Part shown: piece after piece, positions 50,634 through 60,052 of the stretch | Numbering within the stretch: position 1 is the stretch's first letter | Layout: every line of letters begins with the position of its first letter | From: Actinocatenispora comari | Lineage (GTDB): Bacteria > Actinomycetota > Actinomycetes > Mycobacteriales > Micromonosporaceae | Direction of reading: 5' to 3' | Assembly (NCBI RefSeq): GCF_017312725.1 | Contig: NZ_BOPO01000128.1 | Span: 157,642-221,641, forward strand | DNA length: 64,000 bases | Notes under the pieces: model-generated | Seen by the model: the letters and a program-made list of their open reading frames with translations, nothing else | What the model was told of the DNA's origin: nothing | Databases searched by the model: none | Position numbers and translations under genes: made by a program

Positions 50634-51599
50634 ATGGAAGCTTCGTACCGGAGAGGCCGCGCCGCCGGGGCGGCGATCGGCGCCAGCCTGGTCGCCGGCG
50701 GCGTGTTCGTGGCGCTGACCGTGCTGGCCGACCAGGACGTGGCCGGCCGAGCGGCGTTGCCGTGGCGGGCGGACCCGTACCACACGGCGATCGGGCTGGC
50801 CGAGCTCGTCGTCCCGGCGCTCGCGCTGGCGATCGTGGTCCGGCTGTTCGTCTGGCGCGCGCCCGGCGGCCCCGACCGGGCCCAGCAGACCGTGCGCGCC
50901 GCCGGCACGATGACCGCGCTGGTCGGTGCTGCGCTGGCGTTCGAGTGGGCCGCCGTGATCGGCGCCACGGACGCCGGCCGACACCCGGCACCGCTCGTCG
51001 GGCTCGGCGTGACCTCGCTGCTGGTCGCCGTCGCGACGGTGTTGCTCGTCCGGTCCCGCCGACCGGCCGGTGCGGCCCGCCGGTGGCGACGGGACTGGCT
51101 CGGCGACGCCGCCCTCGCCTGCCGCTGGACGCCGCTGCCGCGCAGCTGGACCGGCCCGCCCGCCGTCGACGCGGTACGCCGGCACGCCCTGGCCCTGTTC
51201 GTCGGGGCGAGCGGCCTGGCCGGCGCGGCGCTGGCCGGCGCCCAGAGCATCGGCGAGCAGCTCACCGATCCGCTGCTCATCGGCTGGTACTTCGTCGTCG
51301 CGACGGCGAGCCTGACCGCGTTCTGCCTGGTCGGCAACGCCGTCGCCGGGTTCGTCGTGCGGCCGGCACCGGGTCGGGTCCGGCGCGCGGTCGAGGCCGC
51401 GCTGGTCACCGGCGGCAGCACGAGCCTGCTCGCGGTGGCCTTCCGCGACCCGGCCCGGGCGGCGGTCGGGCTGGGACCGGTCACCTCCGTACCGACGATG
51501 GCCTGGCTCACGCTCGGGACCGGGCTCGGCGTCGCGGTGCTCACCGCGGCGGCACTGCTCCTCCGTACGCCGGAATCCACCGGAAAGGCAACCGGATGA
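50634..51599 (+). CDS. Integral membrane protein heading an ABC transporter operon
   Basis: A 321-residue protein with eight to nine hydrophobic helices (AAIGASLVAGGVFVALTVLA, GLAELVVPALALAIVVRLFVW and others) and a short basic cytoplasmic loop between halves. I recognise no family; it might be an accessory membrane subunit of the exporter that follows. ATG 50634 fits the leaderless promoter; ATG 50625 lies inside the -10 box and is rejected. Its stop overlaps the ATPase start by 4 bp. Confidence 0.7.
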   Translation: MEASYRRGRAAGAAIGASLVAGGVFVALTVLADQDVAGRAALPWRADPYHTAIGLAELVVPALALAIVVRLFVWRAPGGPDRAQQTVRAAGTMTALVGAALAFEWAAVIGATDAGRHPAPLVGLGVTSLLVAVATVLLVRSRRPAGAARRWRRDWLGDAALACRWTPLPRSWTGPPAVDAVRRHALALFVGASGLAGAALAGAQSIGEQLTDPLLIGWYFVVATASLTAFCLVGNAVAGFVVRPAPGRVRRAVEAALVTGGSTSLLAVAFRDPARAAVGLGPVTSVPTMAWLTLGTGLGVAVLTAAALLLRTPESTGKATG

Positions 51600-52327
51600 C
51601 CATCATGATCAGCGCCGAGAACCTGACCAAGCGGTACGGGCGGCGCCCGGCCGTGCGGGACCTCAGCCTCACCGTCGAGGCCGGCCAGGTCTGCGCGCTG
51701 CTCGGGCCGAACGGCGCGGGCAAGACCTCCACGATGCGGATGCTGCTCGGGCTGTCCACCCCGGACGGTGGCCGGGTCCGGCTGCTCGGCGAACCGGTCG
51801 GGCTCGGCGCCCCGGTACTGCGCCGGGTCGGTGTGCTGATCGACGGGCCGGCGTTCGTGCCGCACCTGTCCGGCCGGGCGAACCTGCGGCTGCTGTGGTC
51901 GGCGGCGGGCCGGGCCTGGCCGCCGCCCGGACTCGACGCCGCGCTGGACCTGGCCGGGCTGGGCGACGCGCTGGACCGGAAGGTACGCGGCTACTCGATG
52001 GGGATGCGGCAGCGGCTGATGCTGGCGCAGGCGCTGATGCGGCAGCCGGACGTGCTGATCCTGGACGAACCGGCCAACGGCCTGGACCCGGCCGAGGTAC
52101 GGGCGCTGCGCGAACGACTCGCCGCGCTGGCAACGGAGGGCGCCGCCGTCCTCGTCTCCAGCCACCAGCTCGCCGAGGTGCAGCAACTCGCCACCCACGT
52201 GGTGGTGCTCCACCACGGCCGGCTCGTCGCGGCCGGACCGATGGCCGACCTGGTGGGTGCCGCCGGGTCGCTGGAAGAGGCGTTCCTGACCATGACCGGA
52301 GAAGAGGACGAGCGTGCTGCGCGTTGA
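51596..52327 (+). CDS. ABC transporter ATP-binding protein
   Basis: A 243-residue ATPase of the drug/antibiotic-exporter type: Walker A LLGPNGAGKTST, signature YSMGMRQRLMLAQAL, Walker B VLILDEPANGLDP, and H-loop LVSSHQLAEVQQ. The signature has SMG rather than SGG, a common variant. Regions resembling BcrA/DrrA suggest export of a toxic small molecule. The ATG overlaps the previous stop (ATGA), and the end overlaps the permease start by 14 bp. Confidence 0.95.
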   Translation: MTIMISAENLTKRYGRRPAVRDLSLTVEAGQVCALLGPNGAGKTSTMRMLLGLSTPDGGRVRLLGEPVGLGAPVLRRVGVLIDGPAFVPHLSGRANLRLLWSAAGRAWPPPGLDAALDLAGLGDALDRKVRGYSMGMRQRLMLAQALMRQPDVLILDEPANGLDPAEVRALRERLAALATEGAAVLVSSHQLAEVQQLATHVVVLHHGRLVAAGPMADLVGAAGSLEEAFLTMTGEEDERAAR

Positions 52328-53111
52328 ACTGACCACCCAACTGCTGCGGATCCGTACCCTGGTCGCGCTGGCCTGCCTCGCCGCCGTGCCGGTCGCGGCC
52401 GGGGTGTCCACCGCGGGAAACGCCGGGCACCGCAACGGCGGCAACGTCGGGCTGTTCGGCGCGGCCACCTACTCCGCGCTCAACCACGCGCTCGCCAGCC
52501 TCGCGTTCCTGGAACCGTTGCTGCTGCCCGTCGTGGTGTCGCTGCTGGGTACCGCGATCGGCGCCGCCGACCGGGACTGGGGGACGCTGCGCTACGTGTA
52601 CGTGGCGCCGGTCAGCCGGCGCCGGCTGCTCACCGGCAAGCTCGCCGCGCTCGGCGTCGCGACCGCCGCGGCGACGCTGTGCGTACCGCTGGCCGGGTTG
52701 CTGACCGGGCTCGTGCTGTTCGGCTGGCACCCGTTCCACGTCGTCGGCGCCGCCAACCTCACCGGCGGCGAGACGGCGGTACGGGTGTCGATCGCGTGCG
52801 GTTACAACGTGCTCTGCATGCTGAGCATCGCCGCGGTCGCGTTCGCGCTGGGCATCCTGCTGCCCCGCGGCGTCGAGGCACTCGGTGCGTCGGTCGCGTT
52901 CGTGATCGCGGCCACCATGCTCAACGGAACCCCGGTGCTGCGCGCCGTCCAGGACGTGCTGCCGGTGCACTACTGGCAGCTCTGGACGCCGCTGTTCGAC
53001 CCGATCGGCGCCGCGCAGCTCGGTACTGGTGTGCTGGTCCAGCTCGGCACGGTCGTGGTCGCGGTGGGCATCGCGCTGCTCGTCCTGCTCCGCCGCGACC
53101 CGGCGGCCTGA
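52314..53111 (+). CDS. ABC-2 type transporter permease
   Basis: A 265-residue membrane protein with six helices (VALACLAAVPVAAGVSTAG, LEPLLLPVVVSLLGTAIGAADR and others) and the ABC-2 pattern DRDWGTLRYVYVAPVSRRRLLTGKLAALG. It is the membrane half of the transporter with the ATPase at 51596. GTG start overlaps that gene by 14 bp. The substrate is unknown; PadR control suggests a stress or drug response. Confidence 0.88.
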   Translation: MLRVELTTQLLRIRTLVALACLAAVPVAAGVSTAGNAGHRNGGNVGLFGAATYSALNHALASLAFLEPLLLPVVVSLLGTAIGAADRDWGTLRYVYVAPVSRRRLLTGKLAALGVATAAATLCVPLAGLLTGLVLFGWHPFHVVGAANLTGGETAVRVSIACGYNVLCMLSIAAVAFALGILLPRGVEALGASVAFVIAATMLNGTPVLRAVQDVLPVHYWQLWTPLFDPIGAAQLGTGVLVQLGTVVVAVGIALLVLLRRDPAA

Positions 53112-53153
53112 CCTCGGCGCCGGCCGTTCGCGCGTGCCGGAGCCGGTCGGATC

Positions 53154-53921
53154 TCAGCGGGTGCGGGGGACGCGGCCACCGGTGAAGACGCCGGAGCGCA
53201 GCACCGGCACCTCGGCGCTGACGTCGCGCTCGACCGCGATCTCGACGTCGGCGCCGAACCCGTAGCCGGTCAGCTCCCGGCCGGAGGCGCTGCCGCGGAT
53301 GGCGGCCGGCACGTCCGGCACCCCGTACAGCACCGCCACCGCCGCGGCGGCCTCGACCGACAGCTCACCGCCGGTCAGCCCGTCCAGTACCGCGGCCGCG
53401 CCGAGCAGGTCCTCGACACTCGGCCGCAGCGTGCCGTCCGGCCAGCGCTCGCCCGCGGCGATCACACCGATCGGGGCGTCCGGCGTCCCGTACCCGTCCG
53501 AACGGAGCAGGTCGGCGACCGCGCTCGCGTTGCGCAGGCAGCCGGCCAGCACCGGGATCCCGCTGGACTGGGCGGCGGCGCAGATGGTCGCGCCGTTCGG
53601 GGACGGCAACACCAGATCCGGGACCACCGGCGCCGAGCGCAGCGCCGACGGCGACAGCGACCACGGACGCTTCGGCGTCGTCGCGGACCGGCCCACCGCG
53701 ACCGCCGCACCGATCCGCTGCGCGTACTGCTCGGCCTGGTCGTTCCACGGGAACGGGTGCACCCGGAAGCCACGCTCGACCGCGACGGTCACCGACGTGG
53801 TGAACGACAGCACGTCGACCACGACGAGCGCGGCGCACACCCGGCTCAGTTCGGCCGCGCCGGCCAGCCCCCACTCGAACCGGATGCCCGCACCGGGCTG
53901 GGTGAACACCGACTCGGTCAT
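53154..53921 (-). CDS. 2-phosphosulfolactate phosphatase (ComB) family protein
   Basis: A 255-residue protein of the ComB family: VCAALVVVDVLSFTTSVTVAVERGFRVHPFPW, VLPSPNGATICAAA, LAGCLRNASAVADLL and IGVIAAGERWPDGTLRPSVEDLLGAAAVLDGL. ComB removes phosphate from 2-phosphosulfolactate in coenzyme M synthesis in methanogens. Bacterial homologues are common in actinobacteria without the other CoM genes, so the true substrate here is open. The ATG at 53921 lies 6 nt after a TAATTT box (leaderless). Confidence 0.88.
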   Translation of the reverse strand: MTESVFTQPGAGIRFEWGLAGAAELSRVCAALVVVDVLSFTTSVTVAVERGFRVHPFPWNDQAEQYAQRIGAAVAVGRSATTPKRPWSLSPSALRSAPVVPDLVLPSPNGATICAAAQSSGIPVLAGCLRNASAVADLLRSDGYGTPDAPIGVIAAGERWPDGTLRPSVEDLLGAAAVLDGLTGGELSVEAAAAVAVLYGVPDVPAAIRGSASGRELTGYGFGADVEIAVERDVSAEVPVLRSGVFTGGRVPRTR

Positions 53922-53980
53922 GCCGCGAAATTACCGCGGGTGACGGTGAGTCGCCCGTGGATTTCCAGTGCCGTGGGTCG

Positions 53981-54650
53981 CACCTCTTTGCGCTGAGGTG
54001 CTCCCGAAGCGCTCGTGTCCCGTCTTGTGTGCTCGTGGTGGTGGGGTAAAGGCCACCTCTGTTCGCCGCTTTGACCCCTTGTGGGGGAACGTGGGGAGCG
54101 GGCTTCGCCCCTCCCCACACCCCTCCCCATCAAGGGGGCAGTCGCCCCCTTGACATCCCCTGCCCGGGAATCGGTGTTCAGGCAGGACGCCGCCTGGCTC
54201 GCTTCGGAACTACGGGGCCCGGTGCGGCATGCCGATCAACGCCCAGCCCGCCACGACAACCCCCCGCCGTGTGCGGTGCACGACGCGAAGCGGGCGTTGC
54301 CGTGATGGGTAGGCCGGGCCGTGCCCCGTTCTTCTTCGACGGTCACTGGGCGTCGATGGGCATCGTCACCGGGGGCTGGGCGGGGATGGCCAAGGGGGCG
54401 GCCCCCTTGGCGGGGAAGGAGCGCGAGGAGGGGGCGAAGCCCTCTCCTCGCATTCCCCCACGCGGGGTCAAAGCGTGAACAGAGGTGGTCTTTGCACCGC
54501 CAGCGGGAGCGAACCTCAGCGGCAGAGGTGGCCTTTACCCCGCCGCTTGGGGCGCACCGCAGCGCAAAGAGGTGGCCTTTGCGCCACCAGCAAGAGCGCA
54601 CGCCGCCGCAACACGGCGCCTCGGGGCCACCTCGGCGCAAAGAGGTGGTC
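53981..54650. repeat. Palindromic repeat module R2 (second copy, inverted halves)
   Basis: Left element (53981-54153): CACCTC/GAGGTG hairpin, GGTAAAGGCCACCTCTGTTC block, hairpin with UUCG-type loop (54091-54118), and hairpin TCAAGGGGGC (54130-54139) / GCCCCCTTGA (54144-54153). Right element is inverted: GCCAAGGGGGC/GCCCCCTTGGC (54389-54411), a GCGAGGAG hairpin (54421-54450), and three iterations of a CCACCTCT...AAAGG unit ending at 54650, two bases into the purL stop. Centre 54154-54388 shares short blocks with R1. No gene is seen in the 727-nt gap. Confidence 0.85.
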
Positions 54651-56985
54651 AGGCGTCGGTGGCGAGTACGGCTGCCTCGGCGGGAGCGCCGAACAGGGCG
54701 GGGAGCGTGCCGGACCAGGCGGTACGCAGCTCGTCCAGCGGCACGGTGAACTGGTGCGCCACCGCCAGCTCCCGGCTCTCCGGGTCGATCATGCCGATGC
54801 CGGTCCACGGCATCCGGTGCTCGGCGCAGAGCGCGGTGAACGCGGCCTGCATGCCCCGCGGTACCGAGACGAGCACCCGGCCGGACGACTCGGAGAACAG
54901 GAACACGAACGGGTTCGTACCCTCGGTGAACCCGTCCGGCAGCAGCACCTGGACGCCGACGTCGTGCCGCAGGCAGCCCTCGACGAGCGTCATCGCCAGG
55001 CCGCCGTCGGACACGTCGTGCGCGGCGGTGATGAGCCCGTGCGACCCGGCGGCGCGCAGCAGTTCGGACAGTCGCCGCTCGTGGTCCAGGTCGACGGTCG
55101 GCGGGGTACCGCCGAGGTGGCCGTGCACGGTGGCCGCCCACTCCGAGCCGGACAGCTCCGGCTTCGTCTCGCCGAGCAGGATCAGCAGGTCGCCGCGGCC
55201 GTCCGCGCTGGGCTTGAACCCCATCGGGATCCGTTGCCGCACATCGGGAAGCAGCCCGAGCACGCCGAGCACCGGGGTCGGGTCGATCGGCGTGCGGCCG
55301 GTCTGGTTGTAGAAGCTGACGTTGCCGCCGGTGACCGGGATGCCGAGCTGCAGGCAGCCGTCGGCGATGCCGCGGACCGCCTCGGCGAACTGCCACATCA
55401 CCTCCGGGTCCTCCGGGCTGCCGAAGTTGAGGCAGTCGGTCACCGCGATCGGCTCGGCACCGGTCACCGCGACGTTCCGGTACGCCTCGGCCAGCGCCAG
55501 CTGTGCCCCCTGGTACGGGTCGAGCCGGGCGTACCGGCCGTTGCCGTCGGTGGCGAGCGCGATGCCGAGGTGGGAGTCCTCGGACAGCCGCAGCACGCCG
55601 GCGTCCTCCGGCTGCGCCAGCACGGTGTTGCCCAGCACGTACCGGTCGTACTGCTCGGTCACCCAGGTCTTGTCGGCCAGGTTCGGCGCGGACACCATGC
55701 GCAGCAACGTGTCCCGCAGTTCGTCCGGTGTGGACGGTCGGGGCAGCGTCTCGGCCACGTCGGCGGTCAGCAGCACCCGGTCGGCCGGTTCGCGCAGCGG
55801 TCGCGCGTACACCGGGCCGTCGTCGGCGAGGCTCTTCGGCGGCGCGGACACGACTTCCTCGCCGTGCCAACGGATCGTCAGCGGCTCGCCGATCCCGGTC
55901 ACGGTGCCCAGTGCGGTGGCGAGCACGCCCCACTTGGCGCAGACGGCGAGCACCGCGTCGAGCTTCGGCGGCTCGACGACGAGCAGCATCCGCTCCTGCG
56001 ACTCGGACGCCAGCACCTCGTGCGGGTCCATCGACGCCTCGCGCAGCGGTACCCGGTCGAGGTCGATCAGCATGCCGGTGTTCGCCGCGGCCGCCGTCTC
56101 GGACAGCGCGCAGGTCAGGCCGGCACCGCCGAGGTCCTGGATGCCGGCGACCAGGCCCGCGTCGTACAGCTCCAGGCACGACTCGATCAGCAGCTTCTCC
56201 ATGAACGGGTCGCCGACCTGTACCGACGGGCGACGCTGCTGGCTGGTCTCGTCGAACGTGGCGGAGGCGAGCACCGAGACGCCGCCGATGCCGTCCCGGC
56301 CGGTCTTCGCGCCGACCAGGACGACGACGTTGCCCTCGCCCTCGGCTTCCTTGCGCTGCAACCGATCCACCGGCAGCACGCCGACCGACAGGGCGTTGAC
56401 GAGCGGGTTGCCCTGGTAGCACGAGTCGAAGACCAGCTCGCCGCCGATGTTCGGCAGCCCGAGGCAGTTCCCGTACGTGGAGATGCCGGCGACGACGCCC
56501 GGCAGTACCCGGGCGGTGTCCGGGTGGTCGGCCGCGCCGAACCGGATCTGGTCCATCACCGCGATCGGGCGCGCGCCCATCGCGAGGATGTCCCGGACGA
56601 TGCCACCGACGCCGGTCGCCGCACCCTGGTGCGGTTCGACGTAGCTCGGGTGGTTGTGGCTCTCCACCTTGAAGGTGACCGCCAGCTCGTCGGAAACCCT
56701 GACCACACCGGCGTTCTCGCCGATGCCGGCGAGCATCCGGGTGCGCTGCGGGGTCTTCTCACCGAACTGTCGCAAGTGGACCTTGCTGCTCTTGTACGAG
56801 CAGTGCTCGGACCACATGATCGAGTACATCGCCAGCTCGGACTGGGTCGGCCGGCGGCCGAGGATCTGCCGGATCCGCTGGTACTCGTCGTCCGCGAGGC
56901 CGAGCTCCGCGTACGGCTGGGGCTGCTCCGGCGTGTCGACCGCGCGCGGCACGGTGTCCAGCACGGGCTTCTCGCTGTCTGTCAT
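54649..56985 (-). CDS. purL: Phosphoribosylformylglycinamidine synthase subunit PurL
   Basis: A 778-residue small-type PurL, which makes FGAM from FGAR with ATP and ammonia delivered by PurQ, aided by PurS. Two PurM-like repeats are visible: [69 protein letters not shown], then [12 protein letters not shown] and [24 protein letters not shown] precedes the ATG at 56985. It follows purQ by 7 bp. The stop codon abuts the repeat module R2. Confidence 0.97.
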   Translation of the reverse strand: MTDSEKPVLDTVPRAVDTPEQPQPYAELGLADDEYQRIRQILGRRPTQSELAMYSIMWSEHCSYKSSKVHLRQFGEKTPQRTRMLAGIGENAGVVRVSDELAVTFKVESHNHPSYVEPHQGAATGVGGIVRDILAMGARPIAVMDQIRFGAADHPDTARVLPGVVAGISTYGNCLGLPNIGGELVFDSCYQGNPLVNALSVGVLPVDRLQRKEAEGEGNVVVLVGAKTGRDGIGGVSVLASATFDETSQQRRPSVQVGDPFMEKLLIESCLELYDAGLVAGIQDLGGAGLTCALSETAAAANTGMLIDLDRVPLREASMDPHEVLASESQERMLLVVEPPKLDAVLAVCAKWGVLATALGTVTGIGEPLTIRWHGEEVVSAPPKSLADDGPVYARPLREPADRVLLTADVAETLPRPSTPDELRDTLLRMVSAPNLADKTWVTEQYDRYVLGNTVLAQPEDAGVLRLSEDSHLGIALATDGNGRYARLDPYQGAQLALAEAYRNVAVTGAEPIAVTDCLNFGSPEDPEVMWQFAEAVRGIADGCLQLGIPVTGGNVSFYNQTGRTPIDPTPVLGVLGLLPDVRQRIPMGFKPSADGRGDLLILLGETKPELSGSEWAATVHGHLGGTPPTVDLDHERRLSELLRAAGSHGLITAAHDVSDGGLAMTLVEGCLRHDVGVQVLLPDGFTEGTNPFVFLFSESSGRVLVSVPRGMQAAFTALCAEHRMPWTGIGMIDPESRELAVAHQFTVPLDELRTAWSGTLPALFGAPAEAAVLATDA

Positions 56986-56992
56986 CGTTCTC

Positions 56993-57694
56993 CTACCGCC
57001 GATCCCGGCTCGCCGCGGGCACCGCGGTGCCAAGGTGGGCCAGGACGGCCGTGAAGATGCCGAGACCGTCGGTGGACGGGCCGGTCAACGCCTCGACGGC
57101 GTGCTCCGGGTGCGGCATCAGGCCGACCACGTTGCCGGCCGCGTTGCGCACCCCGGCGATGTCGTGCTGCGAACCGTTCGGATTGCCCCGCAGGTACCGG
57201 AAGACGACCCGGCCGGTGGTCTCCAGCATCTCCAGGGTGGCGGGATCGGCGACGTAGCAACCCTCGCCGTTCTTCACCGGGATCAGGATCTCCTCGCCCG
57301 GCTGGTACGCGCTGGTCCACGCGGTGTCGGTCTGCTCGACCCGCAGCCACTGGTCCCGGTTGCGGAAGTGCAGGTGCTCGTTGCGGGTCAGCGCACCGGG
57401 CAGCAGGTGCGCCTCGCACAGGATCTGGAAACCGTTGCAGATGCCCAGCACCGGCAGCCCGGCGTTCGCGGCGTCCACGATGGACAGCATCGCCGGGGAG
57501 AACCGGGCGATCGCGCCGCAGCGCAGGTAGTCCCCGTAGGAGAAGCCGCCGGGCAGCACGACCGCGTCGACCCCGTGCAGGTCCGCGTCGTCGTGCCAGA
57601 GCGCGACCGGCTCGGCCCCGGACAGCCGGATCGCGCGCAGCGCGTCCCGATCGTCCAGCGAGCCGGGGAACGTGACGACCCCGATCCGGCTCAC
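56993..57694 (-). CDS. purQ: Phosphoribosylformylglycinamidine synthase subunit PurQ
   Basis: A 233-residue class I glutamine amidotransferase feeding ammonia to PurL. It begins [26 protein letters not shown]. The nucleophile is Cys86 in [20 protein letters not shown], and the His/Glu dyad is in [18 protein letters not shown] start overlapping the purS stop by 4 bp, and 7 bp before purL, so purS-purQ-purL are one operon. Confidence 0.97.
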   Translation of the reverse strand: MSRIGVVTFPGSLDDRDALRAIRLSGAEPVALWHDDADLHGVDAVVLPGGFSYGDYLRCGAIARFSPAMLSIVDAANAGLPVLGICNGFQILCEAHLLPGALTRNEHLHFRNRDQWLRVEQTDTAWTSAYQPGEEILIPVKNGEGCYVADPATLEMLETTGRVVFRYLRGNPNGSQHDIAGVRNAAGNVVGLMPHPEHAVEALTGPSTDGLGIFTAVLAHLGTAVPAASRDRR

Positions 57695-58155
57695 TGCCCG
57701 TCCCCGCCCTCGCCCTCGGCCGGGGCGGCCGGTGGTACCGCATCCGCCGGCGCGGCGCCGTCGGCCGGCTCGGCGACCGCCGCGGCCTCGACCGGCCGGG
57801 CCGCCACCAGCGGGGTACCGGGGTCGAGCCGGCGCGGCGCGACCACCGCCGGCACGTCCGGCTCCACCGGGTCCACACCGGAGATCGCGTCGATGGCGCC
57901 GGCCGGCGCGGCCCGCCCCGCCTCCTCGACCCGTACGGTGAAGTCCTCGATCACCGGGTTGGCGAGCAGCGCATCGGCAAGCTGCCGGGCCTTCGCCAGA
58001 TCCGGCTCACCGGTGAACTCGATCTCGACCCGCTTGCCGATCCGCACCGAGGCGACGTCGGTGACACCCAGCCGGGGCAACGCGCCCGCGACCGCCTGAC
58101 CGGCGGGATCGAGAATCTCGGGTTTGAGCATGACGTCGACGACCACGCGAGCCAC
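57691..58155 (-). CDS. purS: Phosphoribosylformylglycinamidine synthase subunit PurS with C-terminal extension
   Basis: Residues 1-79 are a standard Pur[77 protein letters not shown]. PurS dimers bridge PurQ and PurL. The remaining 75 residues are Ala/Pro-rich and low complexity ([29 protein letters not shown]...), roughly doubling the usual length of about 80. The GTG at 58155 has AGGAG upstream. It is the first gene of purSQL. Confidence 0.93.
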   Translation of the reverse strand: MARVVVDVMLKPEILDPAGQAVAGALPRLGVTDVASVRIGKRVEIEFTGEPDLAKARQLADALLANPVIEDFTVRVEEAGRAAPAGAIDAISGVDPVEPDVPAVVAPRRLDPGTPLVAARPVEAAAVAEPADGAAPADAVPPAAPAEGEGGDGQ

Positions 58156-58265
58156 GCGACGCTCCTGTCGAAATAGTTGCCGGGCACGAGCGCGCTCAGC
58201 GTATCTCGCGGGTCGCCTCGCCCCGCCGCCGGCCAACCCGGGAAACCCCCCGATACGGTGCGACA

Positions 58266-58526
58266 ATGCCGCAATCCCCGGCACCGGCCGGCGGATCGTC
58301 GGCGGCGTCACGCCAACCTGGTGACCGCGTTTCACGCGAAACCGCCCACCCGCCGCCTGCGACGCAACCGCCCTCGCATCCGGCAGATCCGTCCCGTCCC
58401 CCGTCCCAGCACAGACCCACGGCCCGCGTCCGCCGGCATCGCCGGTGGTCCTGGCCAGGTTGCGGCGCGTTGTCAGACTTCGCAGAAGACCGCTGCGGCG
58501 ACCCACGCGCTCGGAGGCATCGATGA
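58266..58526 (+). CDS. Possible small leaderless ORF (86 residues) coupled to the next gene
   Basis: The ATG at 58266 follows a TACGGT -10-like box (58254-58259) at 6 nt, and the stop overlaps the ATG of the next gene (ATGA). The product (MPQSPAPAGGSSAASRQPG..., containing VSRETAHPPP) is Pro/Arg-rich with no recognised domain. It may be only a transcribed leader for 58523. The parS-like site at 58329 lies inside it. Confidence 0.3.
   Translation: MPQSPAPAGGSSAASRQPGDRVSRETAHPPPATQPPSHPADPSRPPSQHRPTARVRRHRRWSWPGCGALSDFAEDRCGDPRARRHR
58329..58342. other. parS-like partition site (one mismatch)
   Basis: The sequence GTTTCACGCGAAAC matches the near-universal ParB-binding parS core GTTTCACGTGAAAC at 13 of 14 positions. 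Actinobacterial parS sites cluster around oriC and often carry single changes. No parA or parB is in the window, so function is unproven. Confidence 0.5.
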
Positions 58527-59293
58527 CCGGCGGCACGGACATCCCCGAACCCGACCTCCCGGCCCCGCTCGGTACCGGCCCGGCCGGCTCCATGGTTCCC
58601 GCCCCCACCGGTACTCGCGGACCCGCCGCCGCGCCGGACGCCGCGGTGGCCGGACCAGGCCACCCGATCGACCCGGGAGCTCCCGGCGCTGCCGGACCCG
58701 GCGCTGCCGGACCCGGTGTGCCCGGTCCCGGTGCTCCCGGGGTGGGTGGTCCGCCACACCTGGCGCCGGGGTTCGGCGCGCCCGGCCCAGTCGGTACCGC
58801 ACCGCCCGGCAGCGCGGGCGAGCGCGCCGCGGCGCGGTTCGGCCGGTTCTACGCACCCGCCGCGCTGGCACTGGTGGCGCTGAGCTTCTGCCCGATGTTC
58901 GACGACGTGGTCGAGCACGAGGGCGCTGTGACGACGAGGGCCACATACGGCACCCTCTGGGACATGGCCAGCACCCCGGGCGGGGGGCCGGCCTGGCTCG
59001 GCATCATGCTCATGTTCGGGCTCGTCGGGCTGCTGATCGCGGCCACCCTGCGGGCGCGACCGGGCCGGGCGGCGAGCGTCACGATCGCCTGCCTCTCCGC
59101 GCTGATCACGCTCATGCTCGCCACCAAGCCTGGCACCGGGGACCCGACGCCGAGCCTCACCCCGTATGCGTCGGCCGGCCTGGCGCTGGTCGTGGCCATC
59201 GGGCTGCTCGCGATCGTCCACACGATCGTGCTGTCCGTCGCCCGCACCGGTACCCAGCCGAATCGCCCCTCCTTCTGGTCCATCCAGCAGTGA
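58523..59293 (+). CDS. Pro/Gly-rich membrane protein of unknown function
   Basis: A 256-residue protein. Residues 1-105 are Pro/Gly/Ala-rich and probably disordered (DPGAPGAAGPGAAGPGVPGPG repeats). Four membrane helices fill the C-terminal half (FYAPAALALVALSFCPMFDD, AWLGIMLMFGLVGLLIAATL, TIACLSALITLMLAT, AGLALVVAIGLLAIVHTIVL). I recognise no family. GGAGG lies 6 nt before the ATG. It is followed by a coupled regulator-like gene. Confidence 0.65.
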   Translation: MTGGTDIPEPDLPAPLGTGPAGSMVPAPTGTRGPAAAPDAAVAGPGHPIDPGAPGAAGPGAAGPGVPGPGAPGVGGPPHLAPGFGAPGPVGTAPPGSAGERAAARFGRFYAPAALALVALSFCPMFDDVVEHEGAVTTRATYGTLWDMASTPGGGPAWLGIMLMFGLVGLLIAATLRARPGRAASVTIACLSALITLMLATKPGTGDPTPSLTPYASAGLALVVAIGLLAIVHTIVLSVARTGTQPNRPSFWSIQQ

Positions 59294-60030
59294 CGCATCC
59301 GGCCCCCGGCCACTTCGGCGCAGCGGTACGGCGCCTGGCCGGGCGCCGACAGCTCGGAGTCGACGCGCTGGCGGGCCTGGCCGGAGTGCCACCACCGGAG
59401 CTGACCGCCATACTCGGCGGCGGGGCACCGAACGGTGGTCTGGTGCGTCGGCTGGCAACGGCGCTCCGGCTGCACCCGGCGGATCTCTTCGCCGTCGCCG
59501 ACCTACCCGTACCGGAAGACGTCGCCCCGGCCGACCCGTCCGCCGGCTGGCGTCTCGCCCTGCTCGTCCAGCGCGCGATGAGGCTGTCGCGTCGCCAGCG
59601 GGAATCGCTGCGCGCGGCGGTGGCCGCGTTGCCCGCCGCGGCCCGGATCGGCCCACCCCTGGAGGCCTCGTCCCGGCACCGCTATCCGCCGGGCCCCGGT
59701 GGACTGCTGATGCGGCTGATGCAGAACAGGAACGCGGGCCCGGTGACGACGGCGAAGCTGCTCCTGGTGACGACCGGGCAGTGTCTTGCGGCCTCGACGT
59801 ACCTCAAGATCGGTCACGGCGTTCTCACCCCGGCACCGCAGCGGTCGACGAACTTCGCCATGGTCATCGACATCGACAGCGATGACCTGGCTGCCCTGAC
59901 CGGGCTGACGGTCGAGCGGCCGCCGCCGTCGGCACCGACGGACATCGCGGGCCTGATCTGGGACGCACGACGGCTGGACGCCGCCCAGCTCGAACGGGCC
60001 GGCGCGCTCGCGGACCGGCTGCGGGCCTGA
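59290..60030 (+). CDS. Probable HTH (XRE-like) DNA-binding protein of unknown role
   Basis: A 246-residue protein starting VTHPAPGHFGAAVRRLAGRRQLGVDALAGLAGVPPPELTAILGGGAPNGGLVRRLATALRLHPADLFAVADLPVPE, which reads like a xenobiotic-response-element HTH with a DALAGLAGV recognition helix. The rest (residues 75-246) is not recognised; it includes MRLMQNRNAGPVTTAKLLLVTTGQCLAASTYLKIGHG, which looks like a folded domain. GTG start overlaps the previous stop by 4 bp, so both genes are translated together. Confidence 0.6.
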   Translation: MTHPAPGHFGAAVRRLAGRRQLGVDALAGLAGVPPPELTAILGGGAPNGGLVRRLATALRLHPADLFAVADLPVPEDVAPADPSAGWRLALLVQRAMRLSRRQRESLRAAVAALPAAARIGPPLEASSRHRYPPGPGGLLMRLMQNRNAGPVTTAKLLLVTTGQCLAASTYLKIGHGVLTPAPQRSTNFAMVIDIDSDDLAALTGLTVERPPPSAPTDIAGLIWDARRLDAAQLERAGALADRLRA

Positions 60031-60052
60031 CCGGCCCGCCCCGGCTGGACCA

